A stretch of DNA of 64,000 bases from Strongylocentrotus purpuratus (GCF_000002235.5 NW_022145611.1:8996242-9060241), one strand, 5' to 3'. Numbered from the stretch's first letter, positions 13,001 through 28,547 are shown. Notes: generated from the sequence alone by a model not told the origin. Numbers and translations: made by a program.

Positions 13001-16000
13001 TTGTCAAGAGAGGTCATCGATGGCCACTCATGATTGATCCTCAGGGCCAGGCTGGCAAGTAAGTGATCAGGCTTTAAACGATGTATCTCTGAACCACTAA
13101 TCTCTTTTTGACTATTTGTGTAAAATTTGTGAATGGGAAAATTGGGTACAAAATTAGATTCATTGGTGATTTATGCAACTGCTTTTACCCATTCATTAAT
13201 ATTTTTTATAAAGTTTGAATTAGAAATTTATTTAGTAAAATAATGGTGCATGTATTTGTAACATGTTGTATTAGCAAAATGTTAACAGATTTCTTTAAAT
13301 TAGCACTTGTCTAGTTCATCTCTTAAGTTCTCTTTATAAGCACTGTTACTATTTTTTGAGTAATATTGCATCAATATGTATGTCTTACTGCATTTTTATT
13401 AAATTGAACTAGATAACTTTGATTGGTTGTTGAATGTTTAACAATTTGTTGATTGATGATTGACCTTTGAACCTTGACCTTGCTAGGTGGATCTGTGAGA
13501 TGGAAGGGGCTGCATTGATGAGAGTACAGGCCAACGACCCAAATTTCATCCGAGATCTTGAGAGGGCTGTCAGGATTGGAGAGCCAGTTCTTCTGGAGGT
13601 GAGTTCTCCATGTATCTTTAACTGATCAATGAAATGACAGATAAAATGTTTCCAAGATCAATTTTGTAATTTTTAGTCCATCATAAAATTGTCTATTAGA
13701 AATGTACAGGTGTTCTTTCTTTTAAAATTAGATTGCATTTCATTAACATAACCCTCAAAAGTTTAGTATAAGGAGTCAATAACAACTTTGGTTCACTATT
13801 ATGAATGAATGTAGCTTTTGTGCAGTTGTTCCACTGGTTTAAAAACATTCTTGATCAAATCAAAATTTTTGTGAGCATTGTAAACACCATATATCACTGA
13901 GATTATCATAAAGGTAATACTTTAAATCTTCATATATTTACATGTAGATATTTTTCAAAGTATCATTCGTCCAATCCTTGTGTTGCATCTTGTGTTTTAC
14001 CAGAATGTGACCGAGATCCTTGATCCCAGTCTGAAGCCGATCCTACTCAAGGAGTTTGTGAGACGTGGTGCCCAGGATGTCATCAAGCTAGGAGATACAG
14101 AGATAGAATATAATCACAACTTCAGGTAAGTCTCTTTATTTTTCTCTCTCTATCTATCTAAGTATCTTCTTCCGGTTCGGAGGTAGATTGCGACATATCT
14201 CCATTTCACTCTAACTTCTGCCATTCTGGTGCACTCTTGCAGTTTTAGTCCACTCCAGTTCTTGACATTCTCTTCCCAGTTGATTCTGGGTCTCCATCTC
14301 GGTGTAGTTCCTTCCACTGTTCCCTCCTACACATCCTTTAAAAAGCTTTGGTGCCTTTTAACATGACCAAAGTATTTTACTTTTCTCTCCTTAACTACTG
14401 CTACCAGTGGAATTTGTTCATGCCCTGCCACTCTATGAGAACTATTTGTAGAGAAATATGGAAATATGTTTCTAGTTTGACTCCACCTGGCTGTCAACTT
14501 CAGGTGGTTTTAATGCTTATGCCACTAATTTCTTTTAAAATGAAATACACCGAGGCATTTAGCTGCTCCAAAAATCTTGAACAGCATATTTTGCCCATTT
14601 TGCAGTTAGTGCTTGTAAGCTCTAAAAGAATTCAAGTTATCACAAGTGAGTTCGTGGGAAGTAATAAATGTATCTGAATTTCCCTCAAGAAATGTTAAAG
14701 ATACTTAATATGTGAAAAGTCCTATTTAATAGAGCTCTAAATAAAGAGTTCCTTTATATACATCCCAAGTGTTTTACCAGCAAAAAATTGAGTATCATAA
14801 ATGATTTTTAACTTCTTATGTTGCAGGTTGTACATGACTACAAGCATGGCCAATCCTCACTTTCTACCAGCAGTGTGTATCAGGGTGACCCTTATCAACT
14901 TCACAGTGACCTTTGAAGGCCTGCAGGATCAACTGCTATCTACTGTAGTGCAGCAGGTAACTCATCAAGTTCCATTTAGTGCTTTTATGCTCTATGAAAT
15001 TTTAGTAAACTTTTCTTGCAGAATAGAATGGAAGTCTATGGAGGATGTTTCCTGTTCACATGTATCAAATCACCCTCGAAACTGTAAAAGTAATACAAAT
15101 TTTTGGTATTGGGTCTTGAATTTGGTTCAAATGAACATATTGGAAGCATATGCAATTTCTCAAAATTCTTAGCGTTTTAGAGCCCAATATTTTCAAAGAT
15201 GCTTATTCTAACACTAGGTTTTACAACAGTAATGCCAATTTTAAATTTCATAATCCAATCCTGTCGAAATATTAACAAAACCTTGTAATACCTTTAATCT
15301 GAACTGTGTAAAACAAAAATTTTAGTCTAAGATATAGTTTGATCTTTAACAAATGTTTAACAGTCCAATTCCCTTCTTTGCTTCTTCTGAAGCTGTATTA
15401 AGCCATTGCCTTTGGGAGCTGTTATTAAGCCTAAGGGAATAAGGGAATCAATTAGTTCATGGGTCAATGAAATGAATAACCTGTCCTACAACTTTGTGCA
15501 AGATAGAGGCAATTGGATGACACCATGCACAAGGAGCTCGTAGACATTGATTCTCTTGAAATTTTGTTTTTGTTTCTTTAGGAGCAACCCGTCTTAGAGA
15601 AGCAGAGAGGAGAGTTATTGGAGAGCATCGCCAGAGACCTGACATCACTTCGAGATCTGGAGGACAAGTCTCTTAGTCTCCTTCAGAAATCTGAGGGTAA
15701 GAAATAAACTGATTTGAATACGTTATGATTTCAGCCCTGTCAGTTCCAAAGTCAGAACAAACTACCCAAATTTCTGTAAGATGCGTAATATAATTGGACG
15801 TAAAAATGCTTGTGTTTCTATTTGAAATTCAAAGTGGATTTGTTAATTGTGAGGTTAGATGCATGTCTCATGGAAGCATCAAGATCAACAATGAAAGAAA
15901 AAACATCACGATGAGGGAAAATATGTCACAAATTTATTCATGATACATTTCTGTAAATTTGATGGAAGTGTAATGGTTAAAAGACGGGACTTCAAGTAAA

Positions 16001-19000
16001 TCTGTGATATATGAATTTTTGTGTGAAAATAGTGTTGTCCAATAATGTTTACACAGCAGAATTAAAAAGTAAATAATCTTTGACATCTGACCCTTAACCT
16101 TGACACATTCAGGTCACATTCTGGATGACCAAGACTTGGTAGACACTCTGGAGAAGAGTAAGAAGATGTCGGGAGAGATCCAGAAGAGAGTCGGTGAATC
16201 AGAGGTCACGCAGAAGAAGATAGAACAGGCCCGCAAGAAATACCTTCCAGTAAGTCCAGGGAGGAAAATATTCTGTAATGATATGGATAGACTGTATATG
16301 GAGTGAAGAATGAACTAGAATTCTTGAAAGAATTCTCATTTGTCAACAGCTTTTCACTCCCCTTTCCCTCTTTATATGTGTGCTGATAACAGTTGCCTGA
16401 GCTACAGCTAATCCAATGATATCCAAACTCCTTTGGAAGTGCATATTGTATTGTGATATATGCTGTACCAGAACGATTTTGTAAAGGATTTTTATTCCTA
16501 TCTTTTTTCAACCCCTCTCTTTCAAACCTTTATTTGGGGCAATAGTCAATTTACAAATAGGAGATGATTACATATTGCTCATTTTGTCATTATTTTGTTT
16601 GACCTGATGTCCTCGCTACACTGTATTATGGCAATATGGAACATGGCAGTATAACGATGGGTGATACATCTGGGGGGGGGGGGGCATTACACAAAACTTG
16701 TCATCAGTGACAAATGACAGTCCTTGTTATAAGCTACTGAAATCATTGCTTCTTATTGGTTATCAGTAGATTTGTCACTGATTTTGGTCATTTGTCATTA
16801 AAAAAAAAGGATTTGTGAAACAGGCCCCTGTATTAATGATGCATCAATTATTTATACCTGTAGGTCGCTACCAGAGGAGCAGTACTGTACTTTGTGCTAG
16901 CTGACCTAGCAGCCATTGATGTCATGTACCAGTTCTCCCTTCCCTGGTTCCAAATGCTGTTTGGCAAGTGCATTCGGGATTCCTCCAGAGAAGGCTTGGC
17001 CAGCGTCAGCAGCAGCCAGAGGCCAGGGTCAGGTAACTCCGGCAGGCCCCTCAGTGGCAGGCTACGCCCCTCCAGCGCAAGGAATAGTCCAGACCTCGGC
17101 AGGGACTCTCCCATTCAATCGCGGGGGAGTTCAATGCCTGCCCTTCAAGGGAAGAACTTGGTGAGGCATCTGCAGAGCATGGTGCACAACCTGACAGAGA
17201 CCATCTACAAGTAAGTTAGAATCAATTGGAAAGGGTGATATATACATTGAACCATCGTATGAGGAAATCAATGTTGATTGTTGATATGGTATTATTTTTA
17301 ACACTGTATGTTCATTGTATGTGTCTCCTGATTTAAAATAACTTTTCCCATAGTCATCTTTTTGTATCTCAAGATATTCCACTTCATGAATACGGAAGGG
17401 ATTCAAATTATATACTTAAAGTAATGGAAGGTTACCTTTATGGAATAAAGCTGGAAGGAAGACCTCATGAAGGATTTCTTACATAATGTTGTTGGAGATT
17501 GACTAATGAATGAAGATGTGAAGCTGTTGGCTAAAGATTGTGGCACTTGGAGAGACATATTTGATGTAGAAATTAAAAGGGCTTTTGAACCTGTCATCTG
17601 ACAGATCACTTTTGATAATTTACTTTGTCGGTATGTCTGGCAAGTTAAGTGGAAGTTCATTTTTCAGAAGAGATTGAATAACTGATCTACTGATCTCTTC
17701 CCTTGGTTTGATTTCTTTGTTCTGTTTATTATAGATTGAAATATATGTCATCTCAAACACTATTAAAAAAATCCCAAAGTATTGATTATTTTAAATGTTT
17801 CTTCCATTGTTTTAATACAGGGTTGTGTCAGTGGCACTTTTCAACCACCATCAGCTGGTCTTCTCATTCATGCTGTGTAGTAGTATCATGCTTTCCAATG
17901 GTCGTATCCTGAGCAACGATCAAGATGAGGTCGGGGGCAGCATGGGTGGTATCTCGGAGGCTGAGTGGCAGGTCTTCCTGCAGGGCCAGGTAAGGCACAG
18001 GTGATATGACCAAGGATCTTTGAAAATCTACACTTTCAGTTTCGCAGTTCATGTCCTTTTGATTACCAAGGTATATCCACCTCATTTAAAGGTAATACAA
18101 AGTTTTGGTATGGGTGATGAATTTGGTTCAAATAAACATATTGGAAGCATATGCGATCCTACAATATTCAGTGATCTCTGTTGCGGTTGCATCGAGTCTA
18201 AAGTAATGAAATTGTAAATAATAAACTCTTTATGTTGTATAGCTCCCTCTCCTGGTCAAGATATTAATTAAGCTATCAAACAATGTTTCTTGACTAAAAT
18301 CGACCAATTAGCTATTCCCGTTTGGAAATTATATATCACAACTACATATTCTGAGATTTTCATGGACGCAGCTACCATTGTACGGCCGTGGGTGCCATTT
18401 GAAATTTATCAAAATTTACCGGGAGCACCGGTTAATTGTTATTTTCATTTTTTCTCGAAAGCAGAAGTGTTTCAGGGTAGGGGCTAAATTTTCTAGTGCT
18501 AATAATACATCCACAGGGGCATCCAAATATATCAAAATTGTAAAGAATCACTATCCACCCAATTTTCAAAATTTCCCCAAACTTTGTATTACCTTTAACC
18601 AGTAGAAAATGCATATAATTGCGATAACCCGTATGATCATAGGTAATTGGAGAGTAGGTTGGATGTGGTGCTGGTGGGATATTAATGGCAGTAAAAGTGA
18701 TTCTAATAAGATTTTAAAGATGATGATGGTGTCACTGAAGATAAATTTTCTTCTATTGCTTTGGTTTTAATATACTGACACACTTGTATTTGACTGGCAG
18801 AGGAGATGATATTTTGAATATCAGCTGCTTGCTCATCTATTACACTGAAACAATATTATCACTGTATTGGTTTAACCACCTTTCCTTATCCAGGTACTGG
18901 CTGAGACAGCCGACCCCCTCATCCTGGAGAAACACGACGGCCTCACCCCCATGCAGCGCCTGGAGCTCGAGAGCAGAGGAGGAAGTGCCAAGAGCTCCCG

Positions 19001-21500
19001 TCCCAGCTCCAGCTCCTCCATCGGGAGCAGAACCGGTCTGACGGGGCACGTCACCTCCAGGCCTCCCAAGTGGATCCCGGAGAAGGCCTGGAAGCAGTGC
19101 CAGTACCTGTCTTCCACCCTGGAACCCTTCCAAGGGATCTGCATGTACATACTCAACTGCCATGATCAGTGGAAGACCTTTGCCAAGGCCGAGGATCCCT
19201 ACAAGCTCATGACGGAACCTTTTGTAAAACAGGCTTCAACTGAGAAAGGTAAGGCATTTGATCAATAGTACTTTTATTGAATATTGTTACAATAATTTGT
19301 TTCTGGGTAAAAAAAACAGACCCACAGTGATATTGCTGTCTTTAGTATCCACCCTCTTTGGGCCTAGAATAACACTGATGATGATCTCCTCTTGATCATT
19401 CTTTTTTTTTGGATGAGTTTTGTAGTTTGTTGTCATGACAAGAGAGATGCAAGCCAGCGCATTTAAGAGAAGGGTTTGTTGATTCCGTAGCCCACTGCAT
19501 GGTCGCTTTAGAAATTGGTTTAAGAGAAATTTTTGCAGAGCTTGCTTTTTCCTTGAATCAAGCTTCACTTTAACTTTCACAGGACCACCGGAAAGATCAA
19601 CTTTCAGGTTTTAAATTGACTTCCACATTTCTCAAAAGTGATAGATTTTCTTTTCCTTCCTTCCTTAGAGTTTGTCATTTCATTAAATCAATATTTTGTT
19701 GGTATCTCCTTTTCCTCCTCTCAATCTCCTTCAGATCCCCCAACAGGGCCGACCCCAACTGGTGGGAGCCCCTTCAGCTGGGAGGTCCTCAAACCCATCG
19801 AGAGGCTCCTGTTGATCAAGGTCCTGAGACCTGACAGCCTGGTGGCCTCTGTCAGGGCCTTCGTCAATGAGCTGATGGGAGACAAGTTCTTGTCCAGTGG
19901 TGGCTTCGACCTCAAGGAGATCTTTGAAGGATCAACCGCAGCCAATCCGCTTATCTTTATCTTGTCACCAGGTATGGTCTCTTTGCATTCCATAGTCAAG
20001 TGTGTGACATATGTTTATTTTACTTATGACATTAAGTCTTCAAGTAAATATCTTTATAAAAAAATTACAAGGGAATCAACCTAGAGCTTTAAGAGCTCTC
20101 GAATGGACAAGATAATTAAGGATAGGTGGTATCACACAATTTGGAGACGACTCCAAAAGTCTCACAAACTCTGCAAACACATGTGGTCCTTCAATATTCA
20201 CTGGTCATCATGTATGGAAACAAAAACTATGTAAATATATTTCTATATAAAATTACCTTTTTACACGTGATAAGAATAAAGTCCAGAATTCAGCATTCAA
20301 AACTTCAAAAAGTGCAAGGTCCATGATGCATGTGTGTGGAAGAGTCCCTTGAATCGCTAGCTAATCATAATGCAGAGAAATGATTGTGTGATCATGTTCC
20401 CATACTGCATTTCTCATGTATTAAAAGTTCATTTTACATTGTATCTCCTCTCCACTTTAGGTGTGGACCCCACAGCCCAGCTGATGAGGTTCGCCCGTGA
20501 CATGAGGGGAAGTACCCTCCACGTCGACCTCATCTCACTAGGGCGCGGCCAAGGCCCCAAGGCCGAGGAACTCATCTCAAAGGCACAGATCTTGAAGGGT
20601 AGATGGATCTTCCTGCAGAACTGCCATCTTGCTGCTTCCTTCATGCCCAGGCTTCAGGACATTGTGGAAGGGTAGGAAACCATTCCTTAGTCTCTCTGGG
20701 ATGTGCATTGTTTTGCTTGATTTCTTTGCACTCTTGTCAGCAAAAGTGAGCCAATTGAGATGGGGGAGGTGGTGTGGTGGGACCAGACACTTTTGATGGG
20801 TGACTTAAAATAGTAAACATATTTATTTCTCAGTGTGGTATAATTTATAATTTCCCCCCTGATGGATATCTCTTGTTCTGAAGTCACCAAGTCTCTGCGT
20901 ACTCATGAGGTAGGCAAGTTATGCTCTCTTAATGCTTTTCAAGTAAATTTATTGCAAATGAATTTTCAAGATATCATTCATACAAAAGTATGATACCTTT
21001 GGAAAAATATTTATATATCTATATATATACACCAGTGAAATGTGATTGCTTATAGAGGTTATTAGCTACTGTTCATGATGATATTTGCGACTTGGAAGTG
21101 ATGTTTAATGTTCATATGCTAAAGATGCTATACTAGATGAAGAATAGTGTGGCTTGCAAGCTGAACTACCAGGGACTGATCTTCATGCACCCCTTGGCCG
21201 TGTATCTATAGTTACAGTAGTTTATTCATCATTGTAATTTCCTTTGTCTGTTTTCTGTTCTCTATAGATTCAGCAAGCCCAATGTGGAGATCGATCCTCA
21301 GTTCAGGCTGTGGCTCAGCTCTAGACCCGATCCATCCTTCCCTGCATCCATCTTACAAACAGGCTTGAAGGTAAGAGCAAGCGTGGTCTATATAGGAATA
21401 TGTTGTTCTTAAAGGGAGAGAAGAGGGAGGGAGGGAGGGAGGGAGGGAGGGAGGGAAAGAGAGGGAGAGAGAGAGAGAGAGAAAGAAATTAAGAGAGAGT

Positions 21501-21539
<39 letters not shown>

Positions 21540-23111
21540 AGAGAGATTCAATACATTTTGCCATTAGTGTTTGGTAACTGAAGGAATTGAATCCAGGTCG
21601 GTCAATCCAATCAAAACTAATCACTAGACCAGTCACAGAGAAACTAATTACATACAGATGACATGGAATGTATTTTACGTGGAAAAACATGTAACCCTAA
21701 TCATATACAGTCAAACCTGTATAGAAAGACCACCTGTCTACAAAGACCACATTTCTTGTTTCCCTTGAAAATCGTTTCTCATTGAAACATGTACTAAAGG
21801 AGCCTGTACATAAAGACCACTTTTCTTGTCTCCCTTGGATGGTCTTTGTAGACAGGTTTCACTGTACAATGAATTCATTCTCTTGTTTGTTCCTAGATGA
21901 CAGTGGAATCCCCTCAGGGTCTGAAGGCCAACCTTCTGAGGTCCTTCGGCGGGGGAGGCGCGGGGGCCATCACGGAGGAGATGTGGGAGGATTCGGCTCC
22001 AGGAGAGAACTGGAGGAGCTTGGTTTTTGGTCTCTGCTTCTTCAACGCCATCATCAACGAACGCAAGAAGTATGGCGCCCTCGGTTGGAACATCCCCCAC
22101 GCTTTCAACGCTTCTGATTTGGAGGTGTGTACTGCAGTAGATGTATGAATTACTATCTTCAGGCCTGATAATTACCCAATATAAATCGGTTTCCTGATTT
22201 TTTTGATTTTTTCCCGATTTTTTTCCACAAATCCTTTTTTTTTTTTTATTCAAGGGGGGGGGGGGTGGATGGTTCTCACTATCACCCCTGTATCTTATGT
22301 GAGAATTTCCTTTGTGACATGCTGTTTGACTATGAAACTGTCAGTGTTTTTGCCAGCCTTTTTGAAATCGAAGTAATGCAAATTTGTTTCAAATTTTTAT
22401 GAAATTCCAGATATTGAGATAACCCAATATATGTACCAGAGTTCAGTTTTCTGTAAAAAAGGGGAATTTAATCCTATGTTTTCTATATCACTTTTGTCTA
22501 ATACTATTTTGCAAAATGTATGTAAGATGCATGTTTACCAAATTGGGTTTTTAAAAAAAAATGCTTTTGACTTTGTAAGATACATGTATTGTTTGATGAT
22601 GTTAAAATAGATTTAATCACTTTTCAACCACAGAAAAAATGGAATAAAGTCTGTAAGAACTCTAGAACTAGATGCATAGAATAAAATAGAGAATCTGTGT
22701 TAGTTATTTTGTATCCAGTTTTACAAAACACTTTGCAAAAGAAAAAAAAAAGTTCACCTTACATACTCGATTGTACCTATACCAAGTAACCATTACATTA
22801 TATCTACATATGTCTTCTTTCCATCAGGTGTCGGTCCAGCTCTTGAAGATGTTGCTGATTCTCCACGAGGACACGCCCTGGGAGGCCCTGATGTACCTGA
22901 CGGGGGAGGTGGTGTACGGTGGGCGTGTCACCGATAACTGGGATAGGAGGTGCCTGCTGAGCATACTCAATACATTCTACTGCAAGGAGGCTCTCCTGCC
23001 GGAATACTGCTACTCACCTGACAGGGTATGTGGCTTTTGTCTGTTTCTCAGTGTACCTGTCTGTCTGTTTGTCTGTCTGTCTGTCTTTCTCGCTCTCTCT
23101 TTCTCTCTCTC

Positions 23112-23143
<32 letters not shown>

Positions 23144-24596
23144 CTTTCCCTCTCTTTTTCTTCCTCTCTTTCTCTTCCTTTCTCTTTAGCTTTATCAATT
23201 TGATATCTATCCACTTTTTTCTCTTTTCTCCATCTTTTTTTTCTCCCCTCACCCCTGTTTCTGATTGCTTCACATTCGTTCCTCTTTTTCTCTATATATT
23301 ATTTCATCCATTTGTCTCCCTGTAGATCAGCATCACCTGTTTCTCTCTCTCTCTGTTCTTTGTCCCTAGTACACTTTGTTTCCTTTTTTGTCTTTATGCT
23401 ATTATTCGTTAAGAGTTTTTCAATTTAAAATATGTAACATTTTATCTTTGTCATATATATTTTGATTAGCAAATAACCAAAGTCATAAAGCAATTGATAC
23501 ATGTAATTTACATGTTTAGCACTCCTTTTTATCATTAATCGTGTATTCCATCTCCCCTCACAGATTTACCACCCCCTTCCCAAGGGCTTTTCCCTGTCGT
23601 CCTGCCAGACGTACATAGAGGGTCTCCCGGAGGCCGACAGACCTGAGGTGTTTGGCATGCACCCCAATGCAGAGAAGGCATACAGGGAGAGCGAGGCACA
23701 GAAGCTGGTAAACACACTGCTGACTGTGCAACCCAGGGTTAGCATGGGGATCATGGGGTATGTAGTAAAACAACAATTTCTAAATTGATTTGGACTGGTT
23801 AAGAGAGAGGGAGAGAAAGAGAGAGATATGAAGAGGTAGAGTGAAAGGAATGGTTTAATTGAGAGAGAGAGAATGAAATAGGGAGAGAGAGATGGGGGGG
23901 GGGGGGGAGGGAAAGAGGGAAAGAAAAACGTAGCAAAAGAATGAGATGAAGAGAGGGATAGAAAAAAATATATAGAGAGAGAGAGAGAGAGGAGAAAAGA
24001 GACAGATTTAGTAGAGAACAGAGAGTAAGAAAAAATGGATTATTTATGTTGTATGAAATGATTGTGAAGAAATTAGTTTAAAAATAAAAATGTAGTAATT
24101 CTCATTTTGCTTTTTTATTCTTGATTGTAGATTATAGAGCTGCCCTGTTTATTTTAAATTGCATTAATCTTAACGGTTTTGAATTGATAGTTTAACTATT
24201 TCATCTTAATACCTGTAATATTCTGAGGTAAGCCTGACAAAACCTTGATATCCTCTTTTTATGTTACACCCTGTATTAAGAATCCCTCTTTAATTCTTGA
24301 TTCTTGCAGGACTGGCAAGACCAGTGATGAAATAGTCCTGGAGCTCGCTGAGGAGATCCGACGCCACCTGCCAGAGAGCATCCAGAGTGACATGGGGGAG
24401 CCGGAGAAGCTCCGGGGGCTCTCCAGGAAGCAGGCCAAGGATGAGCCAGGAGCTACGGGAGGCATGTTCCCCGGATTCAATATGTCTGGTGGTGGTGGAG
24501 GGTTTGGAGCTGGGAAGAAGCAGGAGAATAAAGGTGAGTTATTTAAAGTGAATAATGATTTATTTATTTATTTAATTTATTTATTTATTTTATTTT

Positions 24597-24627
<31 letters not shown>

Positions 24628-27600
24628 TTCATTTATTTATTTTATTTATTTATTTATTTATTTTTTTATTTTTTATTTTTTTAATTTATTTATTTATTTA
24701 ATTTTTATTTTATTTTATTTTTTTTTTTTTTTGGGGGGGGGGGGGGGTAAAATGGCGATGAGGATAATGATGCTGATAAGAATGATGGTGATGATGGTGA
24801 TGAGGATGGTGATGATGATGATGATGATGAGAATGATGGTGATGATGGTGATGAAGATGAGGATGGTGATGATGATGAAGATGAGGATGGTGATGATGAT
24901 GATGAGAATGATGGTGATGATGATGATGATGATGATGAGAATGATGGTGATGATGGTGATGAAGATGAGGATGGTGATGATGATGAAGATGAGGATGGTG
25001 ATGATGATGATGAGAATGATGGTGATGATGATGATGATGATGATGAGAATGATGGTGATGATGATGATGAGGATGATGATAATGAGGAGAAAGAGGAGGA
25101 TTTGATGGTGATGAAGATTCTGTTTATTGGTGTCCATGCTATTTCCATGGATCAAAAATGTCTGGTGGTGATGGATTGGGAGCCGGAAGAAAAATGCAGC
25201 TTTAGGTATGTGATAAAACACTAATTCTGTTAACATTTCCTTCTGTGAAGGTACTATGCAGGTATAGAGGAAATTAATTGATAATCATTATTGAAGGTAT
25301 GATAAGGATGTTGACTTGCATTTACATACATGTATATGTATAGCTTTCACAATATGGTTATGGTATTTTAAAGGTTGTTTAGAAAACTAAAATATTATAG
25401 CCGAACCACTTCCTTATTATAACCCAATTAAACTTTTATGTACGGTATATCTGCTAAATAATTGTAAAATCTTCTTGATAACATGCATCTACCATTTTAT
25501 CAATAATTTGTTTAACGTAAATGGTAATAATTTGGTGGAATATGACCTGTGTGGAGGTTTCATTGATTTATATATTTCTTTACCCGGAAAATTCAGATGG
25601 GTTTTCAGATGAGGAAGGCAAGTTACTTGTATTCCATGTGACAGGCATCCAGATATTGTGATTGCAGTCAGTCTGGAGAAGGGTTTCTTTATAGTTTTTA
25701 CCCTTTTGCTGTTGTTGTTGTTTCTCTCTCTTTTTTGAGGAGTCAGGTTCATCTATTTTATTATCAGTAGCACTTTTTCGTCTTCTCTCTTTTCTTTTTT
25801 TTGAGACTTTGGAAAAGGGTTAATATTTTACGTTCACTTAGCTCTTTGTTTTTCATTATTTTCTCTGTTGGTGGGAGTGAGGTTGGGTGTTTTGAGCACA
25901 TCTTTTATGAAGGATGATTGGGGAGTGTATTTTTTTTTCTTCAGCCTGTCCTGATTTTGTCAGAAACTTTCTATGGGGTGCATATATTATATATTTTGTT
26001 GCTGTTTTGCTCGATTCTCTTTTGGCCAGAGGCAGGGTTTCATACTTTTCTTTTATAGAATGTCACCTAGGTAGTTGATTTTGTGAAGCACAGAGGTATG
26101 ATATGATACCCTCTTACCTTTCATATAGTTTGATGCCCCAAAAATATTTAACTTTGAGACAAAGTCACTGCCACAAAACTCATCATATTCAAGATGTCTT
26201 GTATGAATTCATGCATTATTATCATTAAAAGTGGTCAAAATAGTTCATAGCTCATATGGAGCCCCACTTTACATTTTTAAGAAATGTACAATATATGTAC
26301 TGAAATGTACAATTCATGATCTGGTAAGAGTTTCTCTAGGTATACAAGCATTAAAGTATTAAAATAGAAGGAAAAGGATAGAAAAGACAAAAAGGAAGGA
26401 AGAAGAAAGAGATATATAAAGAGAATAAAGTGAAAATTGCTGTTGACATTGATCAGTAGTAAATGTTCCTCCAAGTTTCATCTTAGATGTGTGAGGGTTA
26501 CTATAGCTATTGAAATTATTCCTTTGGCAAGGATTGGGGATGTGCTCTAATCGGTGATATGATCCAATTTCCCGTTACATTTTGTTAAGAGATTGTTGAA
26601 TAGGAGTTTAACAATTAAATGAATATCAACCAGAATGAGTGACAGAAAAAAGGAGTTAATTACAAACGTTAAGATATTTAAATACTTTCTGTCAATCCTT
26701 CACATATCCACCACAGTGGCCACACCCACGGTCAAGCCTTCCAATGAGCCTCAGACCCCTTCTGCTCTGCTGACCATCCTCCGCCAGGAGATTGACCGCT
26801 TCAACCGTCTGCTAGGGGTGATCCACACCTCGCTGACCTCCCTGGCTCTGGCCATCAAGGGAGAGGTGGTCATGTCTGACCAGCTGGAGGAGATGTTCAA
26901 GGCACTGCTGAGCCAGAGGGTTCCCAAGGCGTGGCAGGTGAGTGAACTGGTGTATGTGTATTGATGTAATATGTACTTTGGCATAATTTGCCCCAAGCTT
27001 TGACTCGTCAAACTTGGGTTTTAGGATACGGTAGGTTTATTTCAAGTCTTTTCTTTAATGTAAAGAAATAAATCGTGGGGTTATCAAAAGTAATTTAAAT
27101 CTAACGAATGTTCTACAATTTTCAACCTTCACGATTTAAATGGCGACTGGGCGGAATGCTCCCCAGGGAGTGGAGAATGTGCATACATTGTGTGCGGGTA
27201 TGCCTGAATCCGATGACCGGGGTAATAATATGAACTGCGCCTAGAAACAAAGTATTAGGCGCATTATAAATGTTAGCTATTATTATTATCAGACTAAATA
27301 TGGATATTTTTATACACCCCATCTACAATGTAAATAGCAAGCCGCATATGAGTCGTGCAAGCCCCTTGGCTCGTGGGGTATCGACCTCCAGCAGAGGGTA
27401 GACTTTTTCTCCCGGTGGTCTGACCTGATACTGGCAGCCAAGGAGCGCAAGGAGAAGGCACAGGGAGCACAGCAGGGCCAGGTGCCCATGGAGCCGGAGG
27501 ACATGGAGAACTTGAGGGAGCAGCCCAGGAGCTTCTGGCTACCGGGCTTCTTCTTCCCACAAGGTGAGTGGAGAAAAGATTAAGAAATGAGCGATGTTGA

Positions 27601-28500
27601 GAAGTTTTGAATGAATGAATTAATTAATTAATTAATGCATGCATGATCTAGATGAATGAATGAATGAAGAAGTGAGTGATTGGATGTTTTGAATGTTTGA
27701 ATTAATCAGTGGAATGTCAGAAGGAATCGTTTGAATGAGTGGCATTTTTACGAGGTAATTAAATAAATTAAATTTAAATAAACTAAATGCCTTTAGATAG
27801 GAAAAAAAAAAAAGAAAGAAAAAAAGAAACCGCCACCAACAATAACAATATGAATTTAAAAAATATTAAAGCCCCTCTGCACTAGTTTAGCCAGGATGGA
27901 ATAGACCTCCCTGCATGGTCACTGACAACTCATCAAATCAGCTCTCAATTAACATAAGAAAAAGGGGACCATGGGGGACCAATGGTCAAATCTTAGGCAT
28001 TGTTTGCTATATAGAGGGCGCAAGTAGCTATAAGTAGTGCTTTAAAGAGTTGCTATTTTATGATGATGAATGCAAGGTTTATTTACTAAATATAGAAATG
28101 ACAAATTGATATGAAATATGAAAACATTTATGAAATATAATTTTAAAAATTTGTGTAGGTTTCCTGACAGCTGTTCAACAGAACCATGCCCGGAGGGAAG
28201 GTGTGTCTGTGGATTCTTTGACCTTTGACTTCCGCATCATGACGGCCACTGATGACACCGAGGAGAGTCTGAGTAACGTCAAACAGGACGTCAACATTCG
28301 GGAATCAGCCTTCAAGGTGGGCAAGGAATGAGAAGATGAATTTGCGTGATGTTTATGTGCTAAGTGTCATATTAATGATATTTCCTGTTTTCTCTTCCTA
28401 TTAATTTTCATTGTATGATAATGCTGGTGATGACAATGATTATGAGGATGATGATATGAGGATAAGGATGAGGATGAGGATGAGGAGGATGAGGATGATG

Positions 28501-28547
<47 letters not shown>

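Noticed and set aside
22771..23325. 184-codon frame extending dynein exon af
   Set aside because: The extension after 23025 is CT-microsatellite intron following a GTATGT donor.
24245..25105. 286-codon plus-strand frame continuing dynein exon ah into Ile/Phe/Tyr then Met/Val/Arg runs
   Set aside because: Only the first part (to 24533) is dynein; the rest is TTTA and GAT microsatellite after a strong GTGAGT donor.
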